Below are positions 44,161-53,961 of a stretch of DNA of 64,000 nucleotides, one piece after another; positions within the stretch are counted from its first letter, which is position 1; every line of letters begins with the position of its first letter. The position numbers and the translations under genes are program-made. The notes beneath the pieces were generated by a model. That model did not search any database, was not told where the DNA came from, and worked only from the letters and a program-made list of their open reading frames with translations. The stretch covers positions 189,001 through 253,000 of the forward strand of contig LDXX01000004.1 of assembly GCA_001442925.1 (NCBI GenBank), read 5' to 3'. Source of the stretch: Candidatus Kryptonium thompsonii. GTDB taxonomy: Bacteria; Bacteroidota; Ignavibacteria; Kryptoniales; Kryptoniaceae.

Positions 44161-46007
44161 GAAAACTTTACAGCTTTATTTTATCCATCCTTTTAATTTC
44201 AAATCTTTTCTCGCAAGTTTATCCAAAGAGGGAAACTCGGGCAGTGTGGCTCACAACGGTTTATGGGCTTGACTGGCCAACTGCAAAAGCAACAAGTTCA
44301 AGCGGAATTCAACAACAAAAGAATGAATTAATTCAAATCCTTGACAATTTGAAATCCGCAAATTTTAACACGGTTATAATGCAAGTTCGTGCCCGTGGTG
44401 ATTTAATTTATCCAAGCCAATATGAGCCGTGGGCAACTTCTTTAACTGGAACACTTGGTCGAAACCCTGGATATGATCCATTAAAGTTTGCAATTGAGGA
44501 AACTCACAAACGTGGGATGGAATTCCATGCATGGTGGAATGTTGTTAAAGTTAAAGATGATTCAACGCTTCCACCTAATACAAATCCACCGCATATAGTC
44601 TTGCGTCATCCTGAATATGTTAAGTATTACAAACCTAATAACGAATGGTGGATTGATATGGGAAAACCCGAGGCAAGAAATTATTTGATAAATGTTGTTA
44701 TGGAACTCGTGCGAAATTACGATATTGATGGAATACATTTTGATTTTATAAGGTACCCAAATCCTGATTTTCCAGATAGCGATACATATGCGCTTTACGC
44801 AAATGAGTATCCAGATATAAACGAGTGGAGGAGAGAGAACATAAATAAGTTTGTAAGGGCTGTGTATGATAGCATAAAGCGAGTGAAACCGTGGGTTAAG
44901 GTTGGCTCAGCACCCATTGGAATTTACAGAAATATATGCGATTCAAGCGGTGTTTATATCTATTCTCGAAATTGTGGTTCATGTCCAAGTGGTACAACGC
45001 CAGTTGCAACGGGATGGCAAGCGTATTGCTCTATTTATCAGGATTCAAGAAGATGGTTGATGGAGGGTAAACATGATTATCATTCACCCCAAATTTATTG
45101 GAATATAGCTGACAATCCTAAATTTAATGTTCTTGCTCGAGATTGGAGAAATAACAGCTATGGCAGGCATATTTACGCTGGCTCCGCTGCATATAGAATG
45201 GACTCAAATTCAGGAAATTGGGAAGTTTCTGAGATACTTTCACAAATAGATACAACCAGGGCGGTTGGAGCTGAAGGTAATACTTTTTTCAGATACAAAT
45301 CTTTGCTTTTGAAAGGGTTGATTGATAGTTTGAAAAGTTCAAGGTATAAATATTTTGCTTTTATTCCGACGATGCCGTGGATTGATGCGGTGCCTCCAAA
45401 TTCGCCATTTAATTTAATCACTCGAAAGACTTCAGATAGGGTGTTTGAGCTTATTTGGAGTAATCCCGGCTTAGCGTCGGATGGAGATAGTGTCAAGTAC
45501 TATGCAATTTACAAATCTGAAACATCACCAGTTGATGTGGGTGATATAAAAAATCTTGTTGCCGTAGTTGAAGGTTCAAGGGTAAGCTATTCTGTGCAAA
45601 TTGAAGATCCCAGTAAAAGATACTATTTTGTTGTAACTGCTTTTGATAAACTTCATAATGAAAGCTTACCTTCAAATGAGGTTTCGACGATCCCGGTTTT
45701 CGTTGCTGAATTTGGGGAGGGAATGCCGAATAAATTTGAATTGTACCAAAATTATCCGAATCCATTTAACAGTGAAACTATCATTGAGTTTGATTTACCC
45801 TTTGATTCATGGGTTAGTTTGAAGATTTATAATGTTCTTGGCCAGGAAGTAAAAACCCTCGTTGATGAATTAAAAAGAGCGGGGAAGCATAAAGTCGTTT
45901 GGGATGGACGGAATGAAGAAGGTAGCCCCGTCACATCTGGAATTTATTTCTGTAAGATGGTTGCTGGAACCTTCGCAAAAAGCATCAAGGTAGTTTTGGT
46001 GAAGTAG
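44157..46007 (+). CDS. Secreted family-10-like glycosidase (GHL10/DUF187) with T9SS sorting domain
   Basis: A 616-residue exported protein: signal peptide (about 1-20), a GHL10 TIM barrel (about 25-420, ETRAVWLTTVYGLDWP, VIMQVRARGDLIYPS, GIHFDFIRYP), a fibronectin-like region (about 425-525) and a type A T9SS C-terminal domain (about 535-616) with NYPNPFNSETIIEFDLP and a GIYFCKMVAG end. The T9SS would carry it across the outer membrane and anchor or release it. GHL10 enzymes are thought to cleave glycans, some of them peptidoglycan; substrate unknown. The start is inside the aroB stop (ATGA). Confidence 0.92.
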   Translation: MRKLYSFILSILLISNLFSQVYPKRETRAVWLTTVYGLDWPTAKATSSSGIQQQKNELIQILDNLKSANFNTVIMQVRARGDLIYPSQYEPWATSLTGTLGRNPGYDPLKFAIEETHKRGMEFHAWWNVVKVKDDSTLPPNTNPPHIVLRHPEYVKYYKPNNEWWIDMGKPEARNYLINVVMELVRNYDIDGIHFDFIRYPNPDFPDSDTYALYANEYPDINEWRRENINKFVRAVYDSIKRVKPWVKVGSAPIGIYRNICDSSGVYIYSRNCGSCPSGTTPVATGWQAYCSIYQDSRRWLMEGKHDYHSPQIYWNIADNPKFNVLARDWRNNSYGRHIYAGSAAYRMDSNSGNWEVSEILSQIDTTRAVGAEGNTFFRYKSLLLKGLIDSLKSSRYKYFAFIPTMPWIDAVPPNSPFNLITRKTSDRVFELIWSNPGLASDGDSVKYYAIYKSETSPVDVGDIKNLVAVVEGSRVSYSVQIEDPSKRYYFVVTAFDKLHNESLPSNEVSTIPVFVAEFGEGMPNKFELYQNYPNPFNSETIIEFDLPFDSWVSLKIYNVLGQEVKTLVDELKRAGKHKVVWDGRNEEGSPVTSGIYFCKMVAGTFAKSIKVVLVK

Positions 46008-46019
46008 TTAAGGCATTTA

Positions 46020-47792
46020 TTAGTCTTCCCTTTTAATCTGAATGTGAAGCTCCTCAAGTTGTTTTGGATCGACTTCAGAAGGTGCCTCATCCATAAGTGA
46101 GATGGCGCTGCTTGTCTTTGGGAACGCTATGACATCGCGAATTGATTTCATACCTGTGAAAAGCATAACAAGTCGGTCAAAGCCGAATGCAATTCCACCG
46201 TGCGGAGGCGCTCCATATTTAAATGCTTCGATGAGAAAACCAAATTTTCTTTTCGCTTCTTCTTCTGAAATACCAAGAAGTTTGAAAATTTTCTGTTGAA
46301 GTTCAGCATCATGTATTCTTATACTTCCACCTGCTATTTCATTGCCGTTTAAAACAAGATCATAGGCTCTTGCACGAACTTTTCCAGGGTCAACGTCAAG
46401 TAGCTCAATATCTTCGATTTTCGGTGCTGTAAATGGATGATGTACGGAGACCCAACGATTTTCTTCGTCATCCCATTCAAGCAGTGGGAAATCGACGATC
46501 CAGGCAAGTTTAAAATCATCTTCATCGATTAAGTTTAATTTTCTCCCAAGCTCAAGCCGTATATTTCCGAGGATTGAGTAAATTTTCTCCGGTTTATCTG
46601 AAATTAAAATTATCAAATCACCATCTTTTGAATTCATTTGTTGTTTTAATTTTTGAAGTGAAAATTTGGACATATATTTTGCAACTGGAGATTCAAGTTC
46701 ACCATTTTCAACTTTGAAATGGATAAGTCCACCAGCACCGTAATTTTTTGCAAGGGTTGTTATTTCATCAATTTGCTTTCTTGAATAATTTCCACACCCC
46801 TGCAAATTTAATCCGCAAATTAAGTTCCCATTTTCTATGGCTTCTCTGAATACTTTAAATTCAGTGCCTTTAAAAATATCTGTGACATTTACAATCTTTA
46901 GGTCAAATCTTAAATCGGGTTTATCCGTCCCATAAGTTTGAATTGCTTCGGTGTAAGGTATCCTTGGGAATGGCGTTGGGATTTCAATGTTTTTAATTTC
47001 CTTAAATAATCTAACCATCAAACCTTCAACGATGTTGAAAACATCTTCTTCCGTTACAAATGACATTTCAACATCGATTTGTGTAAATTCGGGTTGTCTA
47101 TCTGCTCTTAGGTCTTCATCTCTGAAACATTTGACAATTTGAAAATATCTGTCAAATCCAGCAACCATCAAGATTTGTTTATAAAGCTGGGGTGATTGTG
47201 GAAGAGCATAAAATTTTCCAGGATGAATTCTGCTTGGGACGAGAAAATCTCTTGCCCCTTCGGGTGTGCTTTTAACAAGGAAAGATGTCTCTATTTCAAG
47301 AAAATTATTTTCATCAAAGTATTTTCTGACGATTTGGGCCATTTTATGTCTTATCAGGAAATTTGCTTGCATCGAAGGTCTTCTGAGGTCGAGGTATCTA
47401 TATTTAAGGCGAAGCTCTTCGGAGACATTTATATCATCTTCGATTAAAAAAGGTGGATTTTCAGATTTGCTTAAAATTTGGACTTCATCTACTAGCACAT
47501 CAATTTCACCCGTTGGAAGCGATGGGTTTTCAGCTCCCTTGGGCCTACGCTCGACTTTTCCAGTTACTGAAATTACATATTCGGATTTTAATTCCTTTGC
47601 GATTTGATATGCTTCTAAGTTATGCTGGGGGGAGAAGACAATTTGTGTTTTTCCGTAGCGATCTCTAAGGTCGATGAAAATTAAGCCCCCAAGATCCCTT
47701 CTTCTGTCCACCCAACCGTTTAATGTAACTGTTTTTCCGACATCAGTTGCTCTTAATTCTCCACAAGTATGGGTTCTTTTCTTAAAAATCAT
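46020..47792 (-). CDS. aspS: Aspartyl-tRNA synthetase, bacterial type
   Basis: A 590-residue class II synthetase that charges tRNA(Asp). N-terminal OB anticodon-binding domain (about 1-110, VTLNGWVDRRRDLGGLIFIDLRDRYG), catalytic core with motif 2 (FRDEDLRADRQPEFTQID), the bacterial GAD insertion (about 280-420) and motif 3 (GIAFGFDRLVML). Typical length. Whether it also charges tRNA(Asn) is not decidable here. It is convergent with the GHL10 gene, 12 bases apart, and divergent from the chemotaxis operon. Confidence 0.97.
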   Translation of the reverse strand: MIFKKRTHTCGELRATDVGKTVTLNGWVDRRRDLGGLIFIDLRDRYGKTQIVFSPQHNLEAYQIAKELKSEYVISVTGKVERRPKGAENPSLPTGEIDVLVDEVQILSKSENPPFLIEDDINVSEELRLKYRYLDLRRPSMQANFLIRHKMAQIVRKYFDENNFLEIETSFLVKSTPEGARDFLVPSRIHPGKFYALPQSPQLYKQILMVAGFDRYFQIVKCFRDEDLRADRQPEFTQIDVEMSFVTEEDVFNIVEGLMVRLFKEIKNIEIPTPFPRIPYTEAIQTYGTDKPDLRFDLKIVNVTDIFKGTEFKVFREAIENGNLICGLNLQGCGNYSRKQIDEITTLAKNYGAGGLIHFKVENGELESPVAKYMSKFSLQKLKQQMNSKDGDLIILISDKPEKIYSILGNIRLELGRKLNLIDEDDFKLAWIVDFPLLEWDDEENRWVSVHHPFTAPKIEDIELLDVDPGKVRARAYDLVLNGNEIAGGSIRIHDAELQQKIFKLLGISEEEAKRKFGFLIEAFKYGAPPHGGIAFGFDRLVMLFTGMKSIRDVIAFPKTSSAISLMDEAPSEVDPKQLEELHIQIKRED

Positions 47793-47933
47793 TATCTTCG
47801 CCGTTTCATTTTTTTTTTCAAAAATATATTAAATCCACGCCTCATTATCAAGCAATTGAAGAATGATGTTTAACTTTGTTCAACTTATCTGTGCAAGTGT
47901 TTAATATTAGCCATCAACTTTGAAATATATACT

Positions 47934-47961
47934 CAAAATTTGCGAAAAATTAAAACGATAA
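47934..47961 (+). promoter_or_regulatory. Possible sigma-28 (FliA) promoter for the chemotaxis operon
   Basis: CAAA (47934-47937) and AACGATAA (47954-47961) resemble the flagellar sigma-28 elements TAAA and GCCGATAA (6 of 8 at -10). The gap is 16 bases instead of the usual 15. It lies about 35 bases before the proposed start of the first chemotaxis gene, a fitting place for flagellar control. The match is imperfect and so tentative. Confidence 0.35.
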
Positions 47962-47996
47962 AGGGTGGCATAAATTTTGAACTGAGGAAAGGTGAT

Positions 47997-48419
47997 TTGA
48001 AAGAACGATGGAGATTTAGACAAGTGCAAAAGATCATTTTGCTTGTTGACGACAATGAGGTTGTGAGAATAACTTTGAAGGAATTTTTGACGCTGCTGGG
48101 CTTGGTGGTTATTGAAGCCAGCAATGGTAAAGAAGGACTTGAAAAAGCTCTCAGCAGTGAATTTCACATTTTGATCACTGACTACAAAATGCCTGATATG
48201 ACAGGAATTGAAATGTTAAAAGAGATTCTAAAGTTTAAGCAAAATTTTAAGGTTGTTATTTTAACTGGTTTTGCAAATGAGATTGACAACGAGGTTATTA
48301 AAAAGTTGGGTGTTGTCGCAGTTTTGGAAAAGCCCGTTGCTCTTGGGGTACTTGAAAAGTTGATAACTCAACTTTTAGCAAATTCAAACCATAATAATCA
48401 TAATAATAAAGAGGGATGA
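47997..48419 (+). CDS. Single-domain response regulator
   Basis: A protein of about 140 residues that is only a receiver domain: acidic pair in LLVDDNEVV, phospho-accepting D62 in ILITDYKMPDM, Thr in VVILTGFAN and Lys in VLEKPVAL. No output domain. The TTG at 47997 is chosen because AGGAAAGGTG precedes it; a GTG at 48024 also gives a complete domain. First gene of the chemotaxis operon, with its stop overlapping a possible start of the next gene. It may be a further CheY or a phosphate sink. Confidence 0.85.
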   Translation: MKERWRFRQVQKIILLVDDNEVVRITLKEFLTLLGLVVIEASNGKEGLEKALSSEFHILITDYKMPDMTGIEMLKEILKFKQNFKVVILTGFANEIDNEVIKKLGVVAVLEKPVALGVLEKLITQLLANSNHNNHNNKEG

Positions 48420-48424
48420 CAAAA

Positions 48425-48946
48425 ATGAAGAAGGCAATTTTTCTTCTGATATTTTTTCAATCCCTTGTCTTTGCTCAAAAGGGTACGCCACTGCAATATC
48501 TCTATTTGATGAAGTCTTTCAAGCCGGAGATTCAAAAGGTTGGAGTGATTTGTGATTTGAGTAGGAATCGGGGAATTGTAGAAAAGCTTCAACGTCCTGC
48601 TTTTTCGATCGGGGTTAAAATTATTGTGGTAGATGTAAGAGAATTGAAAGATGTATCACGAGGGTTTGAGGAGTTGGTGAATAATAGTGTTGATTTCATT
48701 TGGATTTTTAGTGAGGACGATGTATCCACGCAACCGGTAGCAAGGGAATATATTTTTAAGAATGCCCTTTTGAAGAAAATTCCGGTTGCGGTTTCAAATT
48801 TGGAACTCGTTAAAGAAGGCGCCCTTTTCTCACTTGAAGTTTCGGGGGAAGAGATTAAAGTTTATGTGAATAACAAAGTTGCAAGTGCGCTTCAACTAAC
48901 AGTTCCAGAAAACTATAAGGAGAGGGTTCAATATGTGGCTAATTAG
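48425..48946 (+). CDS. Periplasmic single-lobe binding-protein-like component
   Basis: A 173-residue exported protein with signal peptide [18 protein letters not shown]. The mature part ([17 protein letters not shown], then [28 protein letters not shown] and [21 protein letters not shown]) resembles one lobe of the ABC substrate-binding family PF04392 (DUF534/TrpX-like). No transporter genes are nearby. Instead it lies directly upstream of, and overlaps, the MCP gene, so it may present a ligand to that receptor. GAGGG nine bases before ATG 48425 supports this start over 48416. Function is inferred from context. Confidence 0.75.
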   Translation: MKKAIFLLIFFQSLVFAQKGTPLQYLYLMKSFKPEIQKVGVICDLSRNRGIVEKLQRPAFSIGVKIIVVDVRELKDVSRGFEELVNNSVDFIWIFSEDDVSTQPVAREYIFKNALLKKIPVAVSNLELVKEGALFSLEVSGEEIKVYVNNKVASALQLTVPENYKERVQYVAN

Positions 48947-50804
48947 GAAATTCAACAATCTTAAATGGCGTTATAAAACTTTCATTGGGATTGAATTAAT
49001 TGTTATTGTTATCGCTTTGGTAGTTTCTGTTATTTATTCGATAATTCTTGGCAGGGAGATGGAAAGACAATTTTTAAAAAGAGCTGAATCTATAGTTAAA
49101 GGATTTTCATCTAATTCTATTTATGGAATCTTGCTGCAAGATACAAATCAGTTAAATCAGTTAATCGAAAGTTTTTACGAAGATGGTTTTACAAGATATA
49201 TCGCTGTGTATAGTTCTGATGGCAAGGTGCTTGTTGAGAAAAACCTTAAGATTTTACCTGATGAAAGAAAGAAGTTAAGGGATTTTAAGGGGGATATGGA
49301 TTACACAGAATTTTCGATAGAAGTTGGTCATACACTTGACCTTCAAGCTAAAGTTTACCGTGAAGCTAATCTCGTGGGGTATGTGAGATTTGGCTTTGCG
49401 AAGGATGAAATAAACGCGGTTATATCGAAGGCGCATTTTATAAATTTTGCTTTTATTGCGTTTGCAATTTTGCTTGGTTTAGCTTTTGGATATCTTGTAG
49501 TAGTATTATTTGTGAAGCCCGTTGAGAAAATTCGTCATGCGGCTGAATTAGTCGCACAAGGCGATATCAATGTTGCGATTGCTGATAAATCTGCTGAGGG
49601 GAATGATGAGATTGGATCCTTAATGAAATCATTTAATAAAATGGTTGAAAATATCAAAAACGCAATTGAGGAGGTAACTTCTCAACGAGAGGTAGCGGAA
49701 AAATTGCGAGTTGAAGCAGATGAAGCCAGAAAAAGAGCGCAGGAGCAGCAAAGATATTTAGAGGATCAATTCAGGAAAATCTCTGATGTGGTTGAATCTG
49801 TTGCAAATGGGGATTTAACGAAGGAGGCAGTTGCTGAAAAGGATGACGAAGTTGGGATGCTTGTTAAAAAACTTAACAAAATGATAAATGATTTAAGAGT
49901 TTTGATAAAAGAAATCATTGATTCGAGCAATGCGGTTGCTAATTCGACATCGCAGATAAGTAGCTCAGCCGAGGAAATGTCGGCAGCGGTCCAGGATCAA
50001 GCGAGGCAAATTTCGGAGGTTGTTTCAGCGATTGAGGAGATGTCAAAGACAATAATTGAAAACGCACATCAAGCGGAAAGGGTAGCAGAACTTGCCCGCG
50101 AGAATAGTTCATCTGCGACTGAGGGAAGCAAAGCGGTAATGTCAACAATTGAGCAGATGCATCGGCTTGCTGAGGTTGTGAGAAATTCAGCCCAAAGCGT
50201 TCAAATCCTTGGTAAAAGCAGCACCCAAATTGGCGAAATAATTGATGTGATTGAAGATATCGCAGATCAAACAAATCTGCTTGCACTTAACGCAGCGATT
50301 GAAGCAGCTCGAGCTGGCGAGCAAGGACGCGGATTTGCAGTTGTTGCCGACGAAGTTAGAAAACTGGCTGAAAGAACAATGAAGGCTACCAAGGAAATAA
50401 GCGATATGATAAAGAAAATACAAAACGATACGAATGAGGTTGTACAAATAATGAAATCGGGGTTGGAAGTTGCTGAAACAGGAATTCGGCTTGCGGATAA
50501 GGCAAATCTTGCGCTTAAACAAATTGTTCAAAATGCGGAAGATGTTGCAAGTTTAATTTCCGAGATATCGCGAGCAAATAAAGAACAATCAAGAGTTAGT
50601 GAGGACATAAGCAAGGCAGTTGAATCGATAAGTTCAATTGCAGAGCAGACATCAGCAGGGGTTCATCAAATTGCAAAAGCAGTTGATGATTTAAGCAAAC
50701 TTACGGAGAAATTGAGGCAAATAGTTATGCGATTTAACATTGGCGAGACAATCGATAGAGGAAGATATGAAAAGTTCGCAAGGGTTGGTGGGAATGGTTT
50801 ATAA
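48933..50804 (+). CDS. Methyl-accepting chemotaxis protein with two HAMP domains
   Basis: A 623-residue receptor: TM1 (about 18-38), a periplasmic sensor of about 130 residues (40-168, probably single-Cache-like), TM2 (169-193), HAMP 1 (194-246), a helical linker, HAMP 2 (about 283-336) and the methyl-accepting signalling domain. The tip sequence [20 protein letters not shown] binds CheA and CheW. No C-terminal CheR-tether pentapeptide is present. A strong AAGGAG site precedes the ATG. It overlaps the upstream periplasmic-protein gene by 14 bases, which suggests the two products act together. Confidence 0.94.
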   Translation: MWLIRKFNNLKWRYKTFIGIELIVIVIALVVSVIYSIILGREMERQFLKRAESIVKGFSSNSIYGILLQDTNQLNQLIESFYEDGFTRYIAVYSSDGKVLVEKNLKILPDERKKLRDFKGDMDYTEFSIEVGHTLDLQAKVYREANLVGYVRFGFAKDEINAVISKAHFINFAFIAFAILLGLAFGYLVVVLFVKPVEKIRHAAELVAQGDINVAIADKSAEGNDEIGSLMKSFNKMVENIKNAIEEVTSQREVAEKLRVEADEARKRAQEQQRYLEDQFRKISDVVESVANGDLTKEAVAEKDDEVGMLVKKLNKMINDLRVLIKEIIDSSNAVANSTSQISSSAEEMSAAVQDQARQISEVVSAIEEMSKTIIENAHQAERVAELARENSSSATEGSKAVMSTIEQMHRLAEVVRNSAQSVQILGKSSTQIGEIIDVIEDIADQTNLLALNAAIEAARAGEQGRGFAVVADEVRKLAERTMKATKEISDMIKKIQNDTNEVVQIMKSGLEVAETGIRLADKANLALKQIVQNAEDVASLISEISRANKEQSRVSEDISKAVESISSIAEQTSAGVHQIAKAVDDLSKLTEKLRQIVMRFNIGETIDRGRYEKFARVGGNGL

Positions 50805-50826
50805 AAAATAAAATTTGTGTTCAACA

Positions 50827-51336
50827 ATGAGCCTTCAAGATCTTGTAAACATAGGAAATTACGAAGAAGGGCTTCAGCTGGTAAGCTTTAAAATTGGGAA
50901 CGAGGAATTCGGTGTGAATATCCTCCAAGTTCAAGAAATAAATCGCCCAACTCAGATAACCCATGTTCCAAATATACCTGATTTCATTGAGGGTGTGATA
51001 AATTTAAGAGGGAAAATTGTTCCTGTTGTGAATTTGAGAAAGAAATTCGGACTCGGAGAGAAAGAATATGATAAAAATACCAGAGTTATTGTAGTTGAGC
51101 TAAATAACAAGATAGTTGGTTTTATAGTTGACAGTGTAAGTGAAGTTTTAAGGATTTCAAAAAAGGTGGTTGAGCCACCGCCAGAACTTATTTCTTCAGG
51201 AATTGATTCCGAATACATAACTGGAATAGCGAAGCTAGATGATCGACTTTTGATTTTGCTTGACCTTGAAAAAGTTTTAAGCGCTGAAGAAAAAGAATCT
51301 TTAAAAGAAGTTCCCGTTAAAACAGATGAAAATTAA
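50827..51336 (+). CDS. cheW: Chemotaxis adaptor protein CheW
   Basis: A 169-residue coupling protein that links receptors to CheA. QLVSFKIGNEEFGVNIL, VPNIPDFIEGVINLRGKIVPV (the core CheW signature) and VGFIVDSVSEVLRI are present. The C-terminal tail past about 155 is Glu/Lys-rich and not conserved. ATG 50827 is preferred over the TTG at 50815. It overlaps the FapA-like gene by 11 bases. Confidence 0.96.
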   Translation: MSLQDLVNIGNYEEGLQLVSFKIGNEEFGVNILQVQEINRPTQITHVPNIPDFIEGVINLRGKIVPVVNLRKKFGLGEKEYDKNTRVIVVELNNKIVGFIVDSVSEVLRISKKVVEPPPELISSGIDSEYITGIAKLDDRLLILLDLEKVLSAEEKESLKEVPVKTDEN

Positions 51337-52648
51337 AATTTCACCCGACAAACTCAGAGCTTATTTAATCGTTGAATCAAGAAATGAGATTGAAAATTTA
51401 TGTGTTGACGATATTTTAAATTTTGTTAATTCAAATGGCGTCGTTCAAGGAGTTAAAATTAGCGAAATCCAAGCTTTGCTTAACGATCCCAAGGAAGGAG
51501 AATTTTTAATAGCTGAGGGTAGCCCAGCTGTAAATGGGAAAGATGGATATATTTCTTTCGAATTTGATGTGAGCCGAAAGACCCTTGTTAGAAATGTCAA
51601 GGCTGGGGAGAAGATAGCGACAGTTTATCCGCCAACGCTTGGTGTTGATGGGTTTACAGTGACAGGCGAGATTTTAAAAGCTAAATCGGGAAAACCCGCT
51701 GATGTCTTTCTCGGTCAAAATGTGTCCATTTCGGAATCGGATAGTTCTGTTATAACTGCTACATCTGATGGAAATCTCGTCGTCAATGAAGATGGAACGA
51801 TCGAGGTTTCACCTGTTTTAAGCATTGAGGGTAATGTTGATGTAACCTTTGGGCCACTCAATTTTGTTGGAACATTGATAGTTAAGGGTGATATAAAATC
51901 GGGTGCTAAAGTTGATGTTGGCAAAAATCTTGAAGTTTATGGAAACATTGAGGATGCTGATGTTGAAGTTAAAGGTAATGCTCTCATAGGAGGTGGGTTT
52001 ATTGGCTATGGTAAGGGGCGACTTTATGTTCATGGTAATGTTTCGCTGAGATATATAACAAATCAGAATCTTGTTGCTGACGGGGATGTAACTATAAAAC
52101 GTGAGGCGGTTAACGCAAATATCACATGCGGTGGTAGGGTCATAGCAAAAGATGCGGTAATAATTGGTGGGACGATAATGTGTAAAGGTGGAATTGAGGC
52201 AAAAAGTATTGGGGGTGCGGAATATTCAAAAACGGTGATAATCATTGGGAGAAGAGATAAACAGGCGGAAAAATTAAAGAAGATAACGGCTGAAATAAGA
52301 CGGCTTGAGTCATATCTTGAGGGAGTTAAATCAGAGATATATGCACTTGCACGATTAAAGATTGATTGGGGAGAGCTTCCCGAAGATCAAGAAAGGCAAC
52401 TTCAAAATCTTATAAAATGGCGTGACGAGATACCAAGGCGACTTCAACACCTTGAAAAGTTGCGTAAGAATTTGCTTGATGATATGAGAAAGACGGAGAA
52501 AGCAAAATTGATTGTCTATGGCACAATATATAAAAACACTTACGTTGAAATAAATGGTGCAAAGGAAGAGATAAGTTTTGATATGAAAAACTCTGTCTTT
52601 GAGGAAGACATGGGAATAATTGTAAGAAGTAAATTACAAGAGGTATGA
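51326..52648 (+). CDS. FapA-family (DUF342) beta-helix protein
   Basis: A 440-residue cytoplasmic protein. N-terminal region (about 1-140), then a polymer-like right-handed beta-helix (about 145-310; VEGNVDVTFG, GTLIVKGDIKSGAKVDVG, NALIGGGFIG) and a long C-terminal coiled coil (about 310-390). FapA/DUF342 proteins in Vibrio and others affect flagellar assembly or polar location; the exact role is unsettled. Its position between cheW and cheR suggests a link to the receptor array or flagellum. It shares four bases with the next gene (ATGA). Confidence 0.85.
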   Translation: MKIKISPDKLRAYLIVESRNEIENLCVDDILNFVNSNGVVQGVKISEIQALLNDPKEGEFLIAEGSPAVNGKDGYISFEFDVSRKTLVRNVKAGEKIATVYPPTLGVDGFTVTGEILKAKSGKPADVFLGQNVSISESDSSVITATSDGNLVVNEDGTIEVSPVLSIEGNVDVTFGPLNFVGTLIVKGDIKSGAKVDVGKNLEVYGNIEDADVEVKGNALIGGGFIGYGKGRLYVHGNVSLRYITNQNLVADGDVTIKREAVNANITCGGRVIAKDAVIIGGTIMCKGGIEAKSIGGAEYSKTVIIIGRRDKQAEKLKKITAEIRRLESYLEGVKSEIYALARLKIDWGELPEDQERQLQNLIKWRDEIPRRLQHLEKLRKNLLDDMRKTEKAKLIVYGTIYKNTYVEINGAKEEISFDMKNSVFEEDMGIIVRSKLQEV

Positions 52649-53934
52649 GTAGGGCTTATGAGACAATAATTTCGGGTTTAAGCTCGTTTGACCCTGATGA
52701 GAGAAGGTTGTCGGTTGAAGCGAGCGTTAATTTTGGTGACAGAGAAGAAGTGCTTGGGAAATTGCTTGACCTTTTAAAAGACGAGGACAAAGGAGTTCGT
52801 GATGCAGTTGCAACTGCGCTTGTTTTAATCGCTAACAGGTTTGAGAAATCAAAAAAGAAAATCGTCGAGGGAATTTGTAACCTTATTTATTGCAAGGATA
52901 TTGGGGTGAGGAATTTAGCATCTGAACTGCTTTTAAAAATTGGTGAAGACGCATTTGATCAAGTTTCAAAGCTTGCAACTCATGAAGATAAAGATGTTCG
53001 AAAGATAGCTATTGATATAATTGGTTTAATGAAGGCTAAATTTGCTGTTGATTTTTTGGTGGAGAAATTAAACGATCCAGATCCAAATGTTGTAACATCA
53101 GTAATTGAAGCACTTAGAAATATTGGTGATGATAGGGTGACCAAGCATCTGATTGATATGTTTTCTAAATCGGAATTTGCCCGACTTCAAATAGTCGAAG
53201 CTCTTGGGGAAATTGGCAAAAGAGCAAAGGATAAAAAAGTTGTATGCAATTTTTTAGTTGAGGCATTTGAAATCAGCGATGATCCAATTTTGAAGGGCGC
53301 AATCGTTGAGGCACTGGGCAAGGCTGGCGATGAAAAATACATTGATTTTTTAATTGGTTTGATCCATGATGAGAATGTCGCCGTTAGGAAAATGGCAACT
53401 GTTGCAGTTGTCGAATTATGTGCTCAATTGGGGTATAAATTTGGAATGAGGGAGGATCTTTTCAAATTATTTTTTGAACAGGGCAAGGAAATTTTTGAGA
53501 GAACAGATGACTTAAACTTTAAAGTTTGCTTTTTGAAATTTGCTTCAGAACGGATCGAGCTTGACGAAGTCAAAAGCTTCATCATCCAACTTTTGGATGG
53601 AAATGGCGAGATATCTGAGAAGGCATTTGAAATTGTAAATGAGAGAGCGAAGGAGTTTATTTTGTTTTCGCTTAAAAATAGTGTTGATGATGAAAGCTTT
53701 ATCAATTTAGTGGAGTTAGCGCTGTATAATTCTAAAGAAATTTTTGAGGATTCCGTGTTGAAAAACTTGGTTCTTGAAAAGCTGTTGGAGATATTTAATA
53801 GGGTCGGGGCGGAGAAAAAAATCGCTGTTTTAAACCTTATTTCATCACTTGACAAAGTTATATTTGAGGAGATTTTGCAGAAGGTTAAAATGGATTCCGA
53901 TCCAATTTTAAAAGCTTATTTGATGTCAATTTGA
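52645..53934 (+). CDS. HEAT-repeat protein in the chemotaxis operon
   Basis: A 429-residue all-helical protein built of tandem HEAT/PBS-type repeats (about ten), with motifs such as LLDLLKDEDKGVRDAVATALV and FLIGLIHDENVAVRKMATVAVV. No enzymatic motif, signal peptide or membrane helix. HEAT repeats form curved protein-binding scaffolds. It starts inside the stop of the FapA-like gene, so both products are made together and may form a complex. The specific partner is unknown. Confidence 0.85.
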   Translation: MSRAYETIISGLSSFDPDERRLSVEASVNFGDREEVLGKLLDLLKDEDKGVRDAVATALVLIANRFEKSKKKIVEGICNLIYCKDIGVRNLASELLLKIGEDAFDQVSKLATHEDKDVRKIAIDIIGLMKAKFAVDFLVEKLNDPDPNVVTSVIEALRNIGDDRVTKHLIDMFSKSEFARLQIVEALGEIGKRAKDKKVVCNFLVEAFEISDDPILKGAIVEALGKAGDEKYIDFLIGLIHDENVAVRKMATVAVVELCAQLGYKFGMREDLFKLFFEQGKEIFERTDDLNFKVCFLKFASERIELDEVKSFIIQLLDGNGEISEKAFEIVNERAKEFILFSLKNSVDDESFINLVELALYNSKEIFEDSVLKNLVLEKLLEIFNRVGAEKKIAVLNLISSLDKVIFEEILQKVKMDSDPILKAYLMSI

Positions 53935-53961
53935 GATGGGTTAAAATTAAAGACCTTAACA

